Below, piece after piece: positions 7,236 to 14,389 of a stretch of DNA of 16,363 nt. The notes beneath the pieces are model-generated. The model was not told the DNA's origin. It worked only from the letters and a program-made list of their open reading frames with translations, and made no database searches. The DNA comes from an uncultured Clostridia bacterium (GTDB taxonomy: Bacteria; Bacillota; Clostridia; Oscillospirales; Acutalibacteraceae), in the NCBI GenBank assembly GCA_947165115.1, contig CAMUZD010000012.1, positions 1-16,363 on the forward strand, written 5' to 3'. Within the stretch, counting starts at the first letter, position 1. Every line of letters begins with the position of its first letter. Position numbers and translations under genes: made by a program.

Positions 7236-8564
7236 TTAATTGTATTTCGGCAGATAGTCGCCGTGGGCTTCGATAAGGTCATCGACCATCTTTTTGATTG
7301 TGTCGATATCGAGTTCGCTCCCTGTGTGCGGATCGAGCATAGCCGCCTGATAAATATGCTCTCTTTTGCCGGTGACGGCGGCTTCAATAGTAAGCAGCTG
7401 AACGTTGATATTTGTCATATTCATTGCCGCGCACTGGACCGGCAGGGCGCCTACATGGCAGGGATTGACTCCGTAGCCGTTGACAAGGCAGGGGACCTCA
7501 ACGCAGGCCTCGGCGGGCAGATTGGTGATAAGATGGTCTGTGTTGAGAACATTTCCGCCTATCTGGAAGGGTTTTGCTTCGGTTATTGCTTCCATAATTC
7601 TCGAAGCATATTCATTTGAGCGCTCATGCTCTTTTACTCCGTTTTCAACCAGTTCGGCGTATTCGTTTTTCCATCTCTCAATCTGGTTTACGCAGCGGCG
7701 CGGATACTCGTCAAGCGGAATATTGTATTTCTCAATGAGCTCGGGATACTTCGATTTGATATAAAACATATTGTATTCGGCATTGTGCTCACTCGATTCG
7801 GTGACATAGTAGCCGAAATTCTTTATGTATTCAAGGCGGACCTTGTTGTAACATTCGGGATCGTCGAGTTTGTAATTGAGCTTTTCGAGGCGGGTCTTGA
7901 TTTCGGGATAGAGATCGTTGCCGTCCTTATCCTTGATTTCAAGCAGCCATGCCATGTGGTTGATACCGGCGATGAGCTCCTTCCTGCCCTCGAGTTTATC
8001 CTGCATGCCGCCTTCATTGAGAAGCGATTCGGAGCAGACCTGAACCGAGTGGCAGAGGCCGACCGTTTTTATGCCCGTGTATCTCTGCATATAGCCCGAA
8101 AGCATTGCCATCGGATTTGTGTAATTGAGGAAGAGAGCATCGGGGCAGACCTCCTCCATATCCCTTGCAAAATCAGCGAGCACGGGAATTGTGCGCAGGG
8201 CTCTCATGATTCCGCCGATGCCGAGCGTGTCGGCGATGGTCTGGCGAAGGCCGTATTTCTTTGGAACCTCAAAATCGATAATCGTGCAGGGGTCATAGAG
8301 ACCGACCTGAATGGCGTCAACCACGAAATTTGCTCCACGCAGGGCTTCCTTCCGGTTTTCAACTCCGAGATAGCATTCGATTTTGCCGTAACCGCCCTTT
8401 GCCTTGCGCATTGCTTCAAGGATGACGCGGCTCTCCTCTAGACGCTGGCCGTCAATGTCATAGAGGGCAAAAACGCTGTCCCTGAGCGATTCGACACACA
8501 TGCAGTCGCCGATGACATTCCTCGCGAAAACGGTGCTGCCCGCACCCATAAATGTAATTTTCAT
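7236..8564 (-). CDS. melA: GH4 family alpha-galactosidase (MelA-like)
   Basis: This 442-residue cytoplasmic enzyme starts at ATG 8564, behind AAGGGAGAG; a longer reading to 8630 lacks a ribosome binding site and crosses the promoter. GH4 enzymes use NAD+ and a divalent metal (usually Mn2+) in a redox-elimination mechanism. Visible features are the NAD-binding GAGS (7-10), a DID acidic turn (36-38), NYTNPM (147-152), the metal-binding CHSVQ (171-175, Cys171) and GINHM (200-204, His203). CHSVQ fits the alpha-galactosidase branch rather than the phospho-glucosidase branch. The length is normal. The likely reaction is hydrolysis of melibiose- or raffinose-type alpha-galactosides taken up intact, which would suit a MelB-like transporter, though the nearby GPH genes are in a separate convergent unit. 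GH4 also includes glucuronidases and glucosidases, so substrate needs a test. Confidence 0.92.
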   Translation of the reverse strand: MKITFMGAGSTVFARNVIGDCMCVESLRDSVFALYDIDGQRLEESRVILEAMRKAKGGYGKIECYLGVENRKEALRGANFVVDAIQVGLYDPCTIIDFEVPKKYGLRQTIADTLGIGGIMRALRTIPVLADFARDMEEVCPDALFLNYTNPMAMLSGYMQRYTGIKTVGLCHSVQVCSESLLNEGGMQDKLEGRKELIAGINHMAWLLEIKDKDGNDLYPEIKTRLEKLNYKLDDPECYNKVRLEYIKNFGYYVTESSEHNAEYNMFYIKSKYPELIEKYNIPLDEYPRRCVNQIERWKNEYAELVENGVKEHERSNEYASRIMEAITEAKPFQIGGNVLNTDHLITNLPAEACVEVPCLVNGYGVNPCHVGALPVQCAAMNMTNINVQLLTIEAAVTGKREHIYQAAMLDPHTGSELDIDTIKKMVDDLIEAHGDYLPKYN

Positions 8565-8595
8565 AATGCACTCTCCCTTGCTTTTCTTTATCCTT

Positions 8596-8624
8596 ATTTT
8601 GCCCTTTATTACCCGTAAAGTCAA
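8596..8624 (-). promoter_or_regulatory. Promoter for the GH4 gene
   Basis: On the minus strand TTGACT (8624-8619) is followed after 17 bases by CAAAAT (8601-8596). The start codon lies about 32 bases downstream. The -10 is imperfect at its first base, fitting a regulated promoter. Confidence 0.6.
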
Positions 8625-8671
8625 TAACAAATTTTCAATTCCGGAGCAAATTATCCGCGTATTTTTCCCGA

Positions 8672-8701
8672 ACGGAGAAATAGATCAGCCGTATTCTCCG
8701 T
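8672..8701. promoter_or_regulatory. Inverted repeat between divergent genes, possible operator
   Basis: ACGGAGAA (8672-8679) and TTCTCCGT (8694-8701) are a perfect 8-base inverted repeat with a 14-base spacer. It lies 48 bases upstream of the GH4 gene's -35 box and just upstream of the small membrane protein's -10 box. It is not followed by a T-tract, so a protein-binding site is more likely than a terminator. Confidence 0.4.
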
Positions 8702-8730
8702 AAAATGAATATATTATTTATGAAATGTGA

Positions 8731-8738
8731 TATATAAT
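8731..8738 (+). promoter_or_regulatory. Weak -10 candidate for the small membrane protein gene
   Basis: TATAAT (8733-8738) lies 27 bases before the start codon. No TTGACA-like -35 is found at 16-18 bases; TG at 8728-8729 before TATATA gives an extended -10 alternative. Confidence 0.4.
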
Positions 8739-8765
8739 TAAATCAGAAAAATGAAAGGGGTGAAT

Positions 8766-8912
8766 ATGATGATTCTTGTGATTATGCTTGTTATCGCTGT
8801 GGTAATCGCATTCAAAATTCTCGGCCTTCTTACCAGAGCATGGCTCAAAGTGTTCGCATTCGGAGTCATCGCCCTGATAGCGCTGATCGTGTTCGGCGCA
8901 ATGCTGCTTTAA
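8766..8912 (+). CDS. Small two-helix membrane protein of unknown function (48 aa)
   Basis: ATG at 8766 (a second ATG follows directly) is preceded by AAAGGGGTGA, an excellent ribosome binding site at good spacing. The product is 48 residues: a hydrophobic helix (about 2-21), a short basic turn with LLTRAWLKV, and a second hydrophobic helix (about 29-48) ending at AMLL. No motif points to a function. A good ribosome binding site, a -10 box upstream and an intrinsic terminator downstream (8966) make this a convincing monocistronic gene. Orientation is probably a helical hairpin with the basic turn in the cytoplasm (positive-inside rule, inference). It is short enough to be missed by default gene-length cut-offs. 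Confidence 0.75.
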   Translation: MMILVIMLVIAVVIAFKILGLLTRAWLKVFAFGVIALIALIVFGAMLL

Positions 8913-8965
8913 AGTAGGCCCCGGCAAACGGGAAATGTGATTGAAACCAGAGATAATCATTGAGC

Positions 8966-9016
8966 CCGGCTCTCCGGTAAAACGGAGGGTCGGTTATTTC
9001 ATTTGCACTTTTATTT
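8966..9016 (+). terminator. Intrinsic terminator after the small membrane protein gene
   Basis: An 11-base-pair stem (8966-8976 with 8983-8993, two G-T wobbles, loop GTAAAA) is followed by a T-rich run (TTATTTCATTTGCACTTTTA). It separates the small gene from the MATE operon, whose promoter begins within the T-rich run. Confidence 0.75.
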
Positions 9017-9031
9017 TAATTATGTTATAAT
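9003..9031 (+). promoter_or_regulatory. Promoter for the MATE-nitroreductase-patatin operon
   Basis: TTGCAC (9003-9008) and a consensus TATAAT (9026-9031) are 17 bases apart, with TGT before the -10 (extended -10). The MATE start codon is 34 bases downstream of the -10. Confidence 0.8.
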
Positions 9032-9064
9032 ACCTTAGAATATTTTGAGATTACGGAGTCGGTT

Positions 9065-10495
9065 ATGCAGGCGGCAGGAACAGGAAAACATAGATTTGCC
9101 GAAAAGTTCATAGGTGACCGCGCTTTCTATAAGCGCGTGCTTGCGGTCGCGGTGCCGATTATGGTGCAGACGGGTATTACTAATTTCGTTTCCCTGCTTG
9201 ATAACATCATGGTCGGGCGCACCGGCACCGAGCAGATGAGCGGCGTCGCGATAGTGAATCAGCTACTGTTCGTCTTTAATCTCTGCATATTCGGCGGCCT
9301 CGCCGGCGCGGGAATTTTTACGGCGCAGTATTACGGTGCAAAGGATGATGAAGGCATTAGGCATACCTTCAGATATAAATTGTGGCTCGGCGCGATTCTG
9401 ACCTCGGTGGCACTGATTGTCTTTTCCCTTTACGGCAGAGAACTTGTTTCTCTCTATCTCAGCGGAAATAATGACGGCGGAGACCCGCAGGCCGCCCTCG
9501 GCTATGCCATGGACTATATGTGGATAGCTCTCGTCAGCCTGCCCGCTTTCGCGGCGGTGCAGATTTATGCGAATACTCTTCGCGAGTGCGGCGAAACGGT
9601 AGTCCCGATGCGTGCGGGTATCACTGCGGTTATAGTCAATCTGGTTTTCAATTATCTGCTTATATACGGCAAATTCGGATTCCCCGAGCTCGGCGTAAAA
9701 GGCGCGGCTCTCGCGACAGTTCTCTCGCGTTTCGCGGAGCTTGCCGTGGTCGCAATATGGGCACATACACACAAGGACAAATGCACTTATATCAAAGGCG
9801 TTTACTCGACTATGCGTATTCCCGGCAATCTGGTCAAAAAATATTTTCTGACCGGCTCGCCCCTGCTTGTTAATGAGGCGCTCTGGAGCGCAGGTATGGC
9901 AGTGTTGACTCAGTGCTATTCCACACGCGGACTCAATGTGGTTGCAGGCCAGAATATCGCTAGCACTGTCAGCAATGTTTTCAATGTCGCATTCTTTGCG
10001 CTCGGCGATTCAATCGCGATAATTATCGGCCAGCATCTCGGGGCGGGCGACTTTAAACGCGCGAGGGACGAGGATAATAAAATCATTGCATTCTCGATAT
10101 TTACGGCAACTCTTGTCGGCGCGGCGATTTTCATATCCTCGCCGTTTTTCCCGAGGATTTACAATACTACTCCCGAGGCGAAACTGATTGCTACGCGTTT
10201 TCTTATGGTGCAGGCTCTGATTACTCCCCTGATTGCCCTGCTTCACACGTCGTATTTCACCCTGCGCTCCGGCGGCAGGACGATTATCACATTTCTCTTT
10301 GACAGCGTGTTCATGTGGGTAGTCAGCGTGCCCGTGGCTTTTATTCTCAGCAGATTCACATCCCTTTATGTAATCTGGATTTTCTTCTTTGTAAATCTGG
10401 CAGATTTGCTCAAAGGCATTCTCGGCATCATTCTCGTCAAAAAAGGAATCTGGATGAAAAATATAGTAAGTAATAATCAGATACAGGAGGAATAG
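9065..10495 (+). CDS. MATE family efflux transporter
   Basis: This 476-residue inner-membrane protein has about 12 hydrophobic segments in two homologous halves. Family features are the first-helix region AVPIMVQTGITNFVSLLDNIMVGRTG (about 29-54, with the usual D-x-x-M-V-G), GIFTAQYYGAKD (about 83-94), and the second-half counterpart NIASTVSNVFNVAFFALGDSIAIIIGQHLGAGD (about 298-330). The length is typical (450-480). MATE proteins export drugs, organic cations or metabolites using Na+ or H+; the cargo is unknown here. ATG 9065 follows a weak site (CGGAG). The next gene begins 2 bases after the stop, so the two are coupled. Confidence 0.92.
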   Translation: MQAAGTGKHRFAEKFIGDRAFYKRVLAVAVPIMVQTGITNFVSLLDNIMVGRTGTEQMSGVAIVNQLLFVFNLCIFGGLAGAGIFTAQYYGAKDDEGIRHTFRYKLWLGAILTSVALIVFSLYGRELVSLYLSGNNDGGDPQAALGYAMDYMWIALVSLPAFAAVQIYANTLRECGETVVPMRAGITAVIVNLVFNYLLIYGKFGFPELGVKGAALATVLSRFAELAVVAIWAHTHKDKCTYIKGVYSTMRIPGNLVKKYFLTGSPLLVNEALWSAGMAVLTQCYSTRGLNVVAGQNIASTVSNVFNVAFFALGDSIAIIIGQHLGAGDFKRARDEDNKIIAFSIFTATLVGAAIFISSPFFPRIYNTTPEAKLIATRFLMVQALITPLIALLHTSYFTLRSGGRTIITFLFDSVFMWVVSVPVAFILSRFTSLYVIWIFFFVNLADLLKGILGIILVKKGIWMKNIVSNNQIQEE

Positions 10496-10497
10496 AA

Positions 10498-11028
10498 ATG
10501 AATGACATCATCAAAGCAATGAAAGATCGCAGAAGCATAAGGAAATTCAAGCCCGATATGCCCTCAAAAGAGGATATCGATCAGATTATCGAAGCCGGTC
10601 TCTACGCCGCGAACGGCAGAGGCGAGCAGGCGGCGATTATAGTCGCAGTCACTAATAAGGAACTGCGCGACAGAATTTCAGCCGATAACCGCAGAATCGG
10701 CGGCTGGCCCGATGAAAGCTTTGATCCCTTCTACGGTGCTCCTCTGATTCTGATAGTCCTCGCCGATAAATCCTGCGGCACGGGTATATACGACGGCTCG
10801 CTGGTTATGGGAAATCTTATGCTTGCCGCTCATTCACTCGGCCTCGGCAGCATCTGGATTCACAGGGCAAAAGAGGAATTTGAAATGCCCGAATATAAGG
10901 GGCTTCTCGCATCCCTTGGTATAGAAGGCGAATATGAGGGAATAGGCCACTGCGCCGTCGGCTATTATGAAGGCGAATATCCCGCTCCCCGCGAAAGAAG
11001 AGCAGGCAGAGTTTATAAAATAGATTAA
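10498..11028 (+). CDS. Nitroreductase family FMN-dependent oxidoreductase
   Basis: This 176-residue cytoplasmic protein starts behind AGGAGG, which lies within the end of the MATE gene. The N-terminal MKDRRSIRKFKPD (8-20) holds the family's R-R-S-x-R phosphate-binding motif for FMN. YAANGRGEQ (37-45) corresponds to the usual A-P-S-x-x-N-x-Q turn, and AAHSLGLGSIWIH (110-122) is the typical glycine-rich helix near the flavin. GIGHCAVGYYEGEYPAPRER (148-167) is the standard C-terminal part. Such enzymes reduce nitro groups, quinones or enones with NAD(P)H; the true substrate cannot be read from sequence. It sits between an efflux pump and a patatin-like lipase, which fits a detoxification or stress unit, but that is inference. 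Confidence 0.9.
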   Translation: MNDIIKAMKDRRSIRKFKPDMPSKEDIDQIIEAGLYAANGRGEQAAIIVAVTNKELRDRISADNRRIGGWPDESFDPFYGAPLILIVLADKSCGTGIYDGSLVMGNLMLAAHSLGLGSIWIHRAKEEFEMPEYKGLLASLGIEGEYEGIGHCAVGYYEGEYPAPRERRAGRVYKID

Positions 11029-11040
11029 AGGAAAACCATA

Positions 11041-11880
11041 ATGAAAACAGGACTCGTGCTCGAGGGCGGCGCAATGCGCGGTATGTTTACCGTGGGTGTC
11101 CTCGATGTATTCATAAAAGAAGATATAAAGGTTGACGGCATTGTCGGCGTTTCTGCCGGCGCTATTTTCGGAGTTAATTATCCCTCAAAGCAGGCGGGCA
11201 GAGTGATTGCCTACAATATGGAATTTCTCGATGATCCGCGCTATATGGGAATGCGCTCGCTGATAACAACCGGCGACCTGATAAACAAGAAATTCGCTTA
11301 TTATACCGTGCCGTTTGACTATTATCCGTTTGATAACGAAACATATCATAATTCGGGCATGCCGTTTTATGCCTGTGTTACGAATATGCTGACAGGCGAA
11401 GCGGAATACTATCGGGTTGAGGATATCGAAAAGGGCATGGAAATCCTGCGCGCCTCGGCTTCAATGCCGTTTGTTACAAAGCCGGTGATGATTGACGGCG
11501 TGCCGTATCTTGACGGCGGAGTTGCCGACAGCATTCCTTATAAATACATGTTTGAGAACGGATACGATAAGCTGGTTGTGATTCTCACTAGGGATCTCGG
11601 CTATGTGAAATCTCCAATGCCGCCCGCGCCCGTGAAATTCTTTTATCGCAAATATCCGGAGTTTGCAGAGCGCCTGCTTCACCGCCATGAGGAGTATAAC
11701 GAGGCGGTTAAAGAGCTTGCCGAACTTGAGAAGGACGGAAAAGTCTTTATTATAAGACCTGATGCTCCGCTCGGAATCCGCAGGACAGAGCGAGATAAGG
11801 AAAAAATGCAGATGGTCTATAACCGCGGTATAGCTCAAGGCGAAAAGGAACTCGCCGCTCTGAAAGAATTCCTGAAATAA
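11041..11880 (+). CDS. Patatin-like phospholipase/esterase
   Basis: This 279-residue protein, third in the operon, starts 12 bases after the nitroreductase stop behind AAAGGAAAA. It carries all patatin features: oxyanion-hole GGAMRG (9-14), nucleophile elbow GVSAG (36-40, Ser38) and catalytic DGG (158-160, Asp158), giving a Ser-Asp dyad. Family members hydrolyse acyl esters of phospholipids or other lipids. The C-terminal PDAPLGIRRTERDKEKMQ (about 241-258) resembles the C-terminal domain of bacterial YjjU-type patatins. No signal peptide is seen, so it probably acts at the inner face of the membrane. No terminator is evident before the next promoter. Confidence 0.92.
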   Translation: MKTGLVLEGGAMRGMFTVGVLDVFIKEDIKVDGIVGVSAGAIFGVNYPSKQAGRVIAYNMEFLDDPRYMGMRSLITTGDLINKKFAYYTVPFDYYPFDNETYHNSGMPFYACVTNMLTGEAEYYRVEDIEKGMEILRASASMPFVTKPVMIDGVPYLDGGVADSIPYKYMFENGYDKLVVILTRDLGYVKSPMPPAPVKFFYRKYPEFAERLLHRHEEYNEAVKELAELEKDGKVFIIRPDAPLGIRRTERDKEKMQMVYNRGIAQGEKELAALKEFLK

Positions 11881-11925
11881 TTGCAAAAACAATTAAAAAC
11901 CATTATTCCATTTTATAACGATTTG

Positions 11926-11934
11926 TGGTATTAT
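11926..11934 (+). promoter_or_regulatory. Extended -10 promoter for the DUF4474-like gene
   Basis: TGG-TATTAT (11926-11934) is an extended -10 box 29 bases before the chosen start codon. There is no good -35 at 17 bases, as is usual for extended -10 promoters. Confidence 0.5.
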
Positions 11935-11963
11935 ACCGGTATATTCAAGATATGGGAGTTGCT

Positions 11964-13001
11964 ATGATTAAAAGAATCGATTGTATTTTAATTGCCGTTG
12001 CGGTTTTTGTTTCCGCTTTTTCTGTTATGGGAAACGCTTTGGCTTTCCCGCCGAAATTCGATGTTTCAATGGATGAGCAGACCCGCGAATTATGCGATAT
12101 CGTCAAAGAGAGCTCGTATCTCGACCTCGAGAGCATGGTGACAAATCTGCCCGATTTGTCCACTCCCGTTGATATTCTCCATACGGTTTTCTTCTTCGAT
12201 AACGGAGCGTTCAGCGAGGCAATGTTCGCCCTTCGCGATAAGTGCTACTCGGAGAACCGGATAACTCTCGGCAAGCTTTTCTATTTTATCGGCGCGTATT
12301 ATAAAGGTTTCAAAAAGTGTGAAATATCCCTGCAGGAGCAGGAGGGCGGCTATTATGAGTTCATCCTCGATGTCAGCTATGCCGACGGCGAAAAGATTTC
12401 GATTCACTCGGGAGCTTATTACAATCCCGAAACCGGTCTTTTCTACGGCAAGGAAGACAAGGGAATGTTTGAAATCGGTTATAATTTCGATATAAACGAA
12501 ATGGTCGTATATGCCACCGTCAATTCCTGGATGCGTCAGTTCGGTTTCTGCCTCGAATACGATATCCTCGCTTATACGACTCCGTTCTATTTCTACCATA
12601 CAAGAAGATTCAAGTTCTTCTACGAAGGTAAAGAGTGGATGATTCAGGTCTGGAAGGGTATGTATGTAGCGGCAAACGGAGCCGAGGTCGGAGTTTATAA
12701 CAGACAGTTCCCGACAGGCACTTTCTATAACAGCGTTTCCGATGATGAAATGCTTAAGATGAGCTTTGAACTATATCACGGCGATGAATTCCTTTTCTCA
12801 AGACCGGAGGGTTATTACTGGTGGGTCAACGGCTTCCAGCTTTCAAAGAATCTGTATTCCGCGCGTGAGCTGACTTTGAAATTCACAGTCGAGATGAAGG
12901 ATGCCGAAATGCTCAGAGCATTCACAAGAGCTGTCGATTTCAATATCCTGCACGATGTTTCCTATACCGTTGACGGCCTGACCGTTTCGCTGGTCTGGTA
13001 A
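11964..13001 (+). CDS. Exported DUF4474-like protein
   Basis: I place the start at ATG 11964 (345 residues), behind GGGAG at proper spacing; a GTG at 11925 would overlap the -10 box. Residues 1-26 are a signal peptide (MIKR, hydrophobic core, GNALA before Phe27), so the protein is exported. The second half resembles DUF4474: SGAYYNPETGLFYGKEDKG (about 147-165), MRQFGFCLEYDILA (about 190-203), and FFYEGKEWMIQVWKGMYV (about 217-234) followed by GAEVGVYNR. This module, with many aromatic residues and a conserved W-K-G, is common in Clostridia but has no known activity. The gene has its own promoter and a strong bidirectional terminator behind it. Function unknown; possible cell-surface or lipid binding is only a guess. 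Confidence 0.78.
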   Translation: MIKRIDCILIAVAVFVSAFSVMGNALAFPPKFDVSMDEQTRELCDIVKESSYLDLESMVTNLPDLSTPVDILHTVFFFDNGAFSEAMFALRDKCYSENRITLGKLFYFIGAYYKGFKKCEISLQEQEGGYYEFILDVSYADGEKISIHSGAYYNPETGLFYGKEDKGMFEIGYNFDINEMVVYATVNSWMRQFGFCLEYDILAYTTPFYFYHTRRFKFFYEGKEWMIQVWKGMYVAANGAEVGVYNRQFPTGTFYNSVSDDEMLKMSFELYHGDEFLFSRPEGYYWWVNGFQLSKNLYSARELTLKFTVEMKDAEMLRAFTRAVDFNILHDVSYTVDGLTVSLVW

Positions 13002-13023
13002 AACTATATTAGAGATACAAAAA

Positions 13024-13053
13024 AGAACCGCAGACTGTCTGCGGTTCTCTTAT
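13024..13053. terminator. Bidirectional intrinsic terminator between convergent genes
   Basis: A perfect 11-base-pair stem (AGAACCGCAGA 13024-13034 with 13038-13048, loop CTG) is followed on the plus strand by CTTATTATTT. On the minus strand it is followed by TTTTTT (complement of the A-run just left of it). It serves the DUF4474-like gene and the PRPP synthetase gene, which converge here. Confidence 0.88.
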
Positions 13054-13064
13054 TATTTAATTCT

Positions 13065-14228
13065 TTATTTGCCTTTTTTCTCGTTGTATTCCTTGAGTTT
13101 TGCATAGATTCTGTCCTTGGGATCAAGGAGTGAGCTCAGGGATTCATCGTGATTGAGAGTGTCAATGATATATGCGCAGTATTTTGACATATTTACATTG
13201 ACATACCAGGGCTTTTCAAGAAGCTCGGGGGCGTTGTAAACGAGGTTTGTGGTGAAAACTTTATCGAAGAGGCCTTCCTCATAAGCTTTGTCGAATTTCT
13301 TGTAGCCGTTGCAGAAGAGGCCGAAGGAGGAATAGATGAAGATTCTCTTTGCGCCTATGGACTTAAGCTTCTCCGCGACCTCAATCATCGAACTGCCCGA
13401 GGAAATCATATCGTCAATTACGATGACATCCTTGCCGCCGATGCTGTCGCCGAGAAATTCGTGCTTGAGAATCGGGTTTGAGCCGTCAACGACTCTCGAA
13501 TAATCGCGCATTTTATAGAATGCGCCGAGTTCAAGGCCGAGCACCGTCGCGAGGTAGATACATCTGCCCATGCCGCCTTCGTCGGGGGAGACAATCATCA
13601 TATGCTCATTATCTATCTGAAGGTCGTCATAGGTGGCGCAGAGCGCTTTGACAAACTGATAAGCGGGCTGAACGCTCTCGAATCCTTTTTCGGGTGTTGC
13701 GTTCTGAACTCTCGGATCGTGGGCGTCGAATGTGATTACATTATCCACTCCGTAGCCGTAGCAGAGTTCTCTGAGCATATCGGCGCAGTCCAGCGATTCC
13801 CTGCTCGTGCGCTTATGTTGTCTGCCCTCATAGAGCATCGGCATAAGGACTGTTATTCTCTTTGCCTTGCCGCCGACAGCGCTGAGAGCGCGCTTGAGAT
13901 CGGCATAGTGGTCGTCGGGACTGTAGCGCTGATCCTCGCCATACATGGTATAGGTAACGCCGTAGTTGAACGGGTCGATGAGGATGAAAATATCATAGCC
14001 TCTGACCGAATTCTTTATAACGCATTTGCCTTCGCCGGAGCCGAATCTGATGAACTGGGCGTCAATCAGATAGGAATCCTTGGTGTAGCCCTCAAAGTGG
14101 TCGTTCGGTCTTTCCGAGCGGGATTTGTTGAGATAATAATTGATTCTCTCTGCCATCGCCTCGCAGCCCTTGAGAGCGATTATGCCGAGCTTGCCTACGG
14201 GCTCGGTTAAGAATTGCGGATCTGCCAT
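13065..14228 (-). CDS. prs: Ribose-phosphate pyrophosphokinase (PRPP synthetase), long form
   Basis: This 387-residue protein makes PRPP from ribose 5-phosphate and ATP for nucleotide, His and Trp synthesis. ATG 14228 is chosen because GGAGG lies 8 bases upstream; the open frame to 14306 includes the promoter. Visible features are the ATP-loop region MPMLYEGRQHKRTSRES (129-145), TFDAHDP (166-172, matching the D-x-H of the family), VSPDEGGMGRC (213-223, matching S-P-D-x-G-G) and the PRPP-binding loop VIVIDDMISSGSSM (268-281). The loop has DDMISSG instead of the usual bacterial DDMIDTxG, a Ser-type loop I associate with archaeal class III enzymes. The protein is also about 70 residues longer than classical Prs (about 315). 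Long divergent forms like this occur in Clostridia, often as the main enzyme. Confidence 0.88.
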   Translation of the reverse strand: MADPQFLTEPVGKLGIIALKGCEAMAERINYYLNKSRSERPNDHFEGYTKDSYLIDAQFIRFGSGEGKCVIKNSVRGYDIFILIDPFNYGVTYTMYGEDQRYSPDDHYADLKRALSAVGGKAKRITVLMPMLYEGRQHKRTSRESLDCADMLRELCYGYGVDNVITFDAHDPRVQNATPEKGFESVQPAYQFVKALCATYDDLQIDNEHMMIVSPDEGGMGRCIYLATVLGLELGAFYKMRDYSRVVDGSNPILKHEFLGDSIGGKDVIVIDDMISSGSSMIEVAEKLKSIGAKRIFIYSSFGLFCNGYKKFDKAYEEGLFDKVFTTNLVYNAPELLEKPWYVNVNMSKYCAYIIDTLNHDESLSSLLDPKDRIYAKLKEYNEKKGK

Positions 14229-14276
14229 TTCCCATACCTCCATATATGTAATTTTGAATTTGTCCATATACATTAT

Positions 14277-14306
14277 ATAGTATATATCCGGAAAATAAAA
14301 GGTCAA
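14277..14306 (-). promoter_or_regulatory. Promoter for the PRPP synthetase gene
   Basis: On the minus strand TTGACC (14306-14301) is followed after 18 bases by TACTAT (14282-14277); an overlapping TATAAT lies 5 bases further on, at a spacing too long for this -35. The -35 begins 5 bases after the end of the upstream gene's terminator hairpin. Confidence 0.6.
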
Positions 14307-14311
14307 ATAAG

Positions 14312-14343
14312 AAAAATCCGTGTAAAAAAATACACGGATTTTT
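14312..14343 (-). terminator. Intrinsic terminator of the MscS gene
   Basis: A perfect 13-base-pair stem (AAAAATCCGTGTA 14312-14324 with 14331-14343, six-base loop) lies 46 bases beyond the MscS stop codon. Read on the minus strand, the stem ends in a T-run (ACGGATTTTTC). Its T-rich ends make it partly symmetrical. Confidence 0.8.
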
Positions 14344-14389
14344 TCGGGTCTGTTTGTGTATAATTCATAAAACCAATGCGGCGATACGG

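Noticed and set aside
7263..8441. Plus-strand open frames opposite the GH4 gene, up to 271 codons
   Set aside because: The minus strand encodes a complete GH4 enzyme with all motifs; long antisense frames are common opposite GC-skewed coding sequence.
9065..11880. MATE-nitroreductase-patatin operon as a novel defence system because of its patatin
   Set aside because: There is no cyclic-nucleotide synthase, effector sensor or other defence partner nearby; the patatin looks like a stand-alone YjjU-type enzyme in an ordinary operon.
11925..11963. GTG start at 11925 for the DUF4474-like gene
   Set aside because: It overlaps the extended -10 box and lacks a ribosome binding site; ATG 11964 has one and gives a clean signal peptide.
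14229..14306. Upstream start at 14306 for the PRPP synthetase
   Set aside because: The added residues are translated promoter and leader; GGAGG is correctly placed for ATG 14228.
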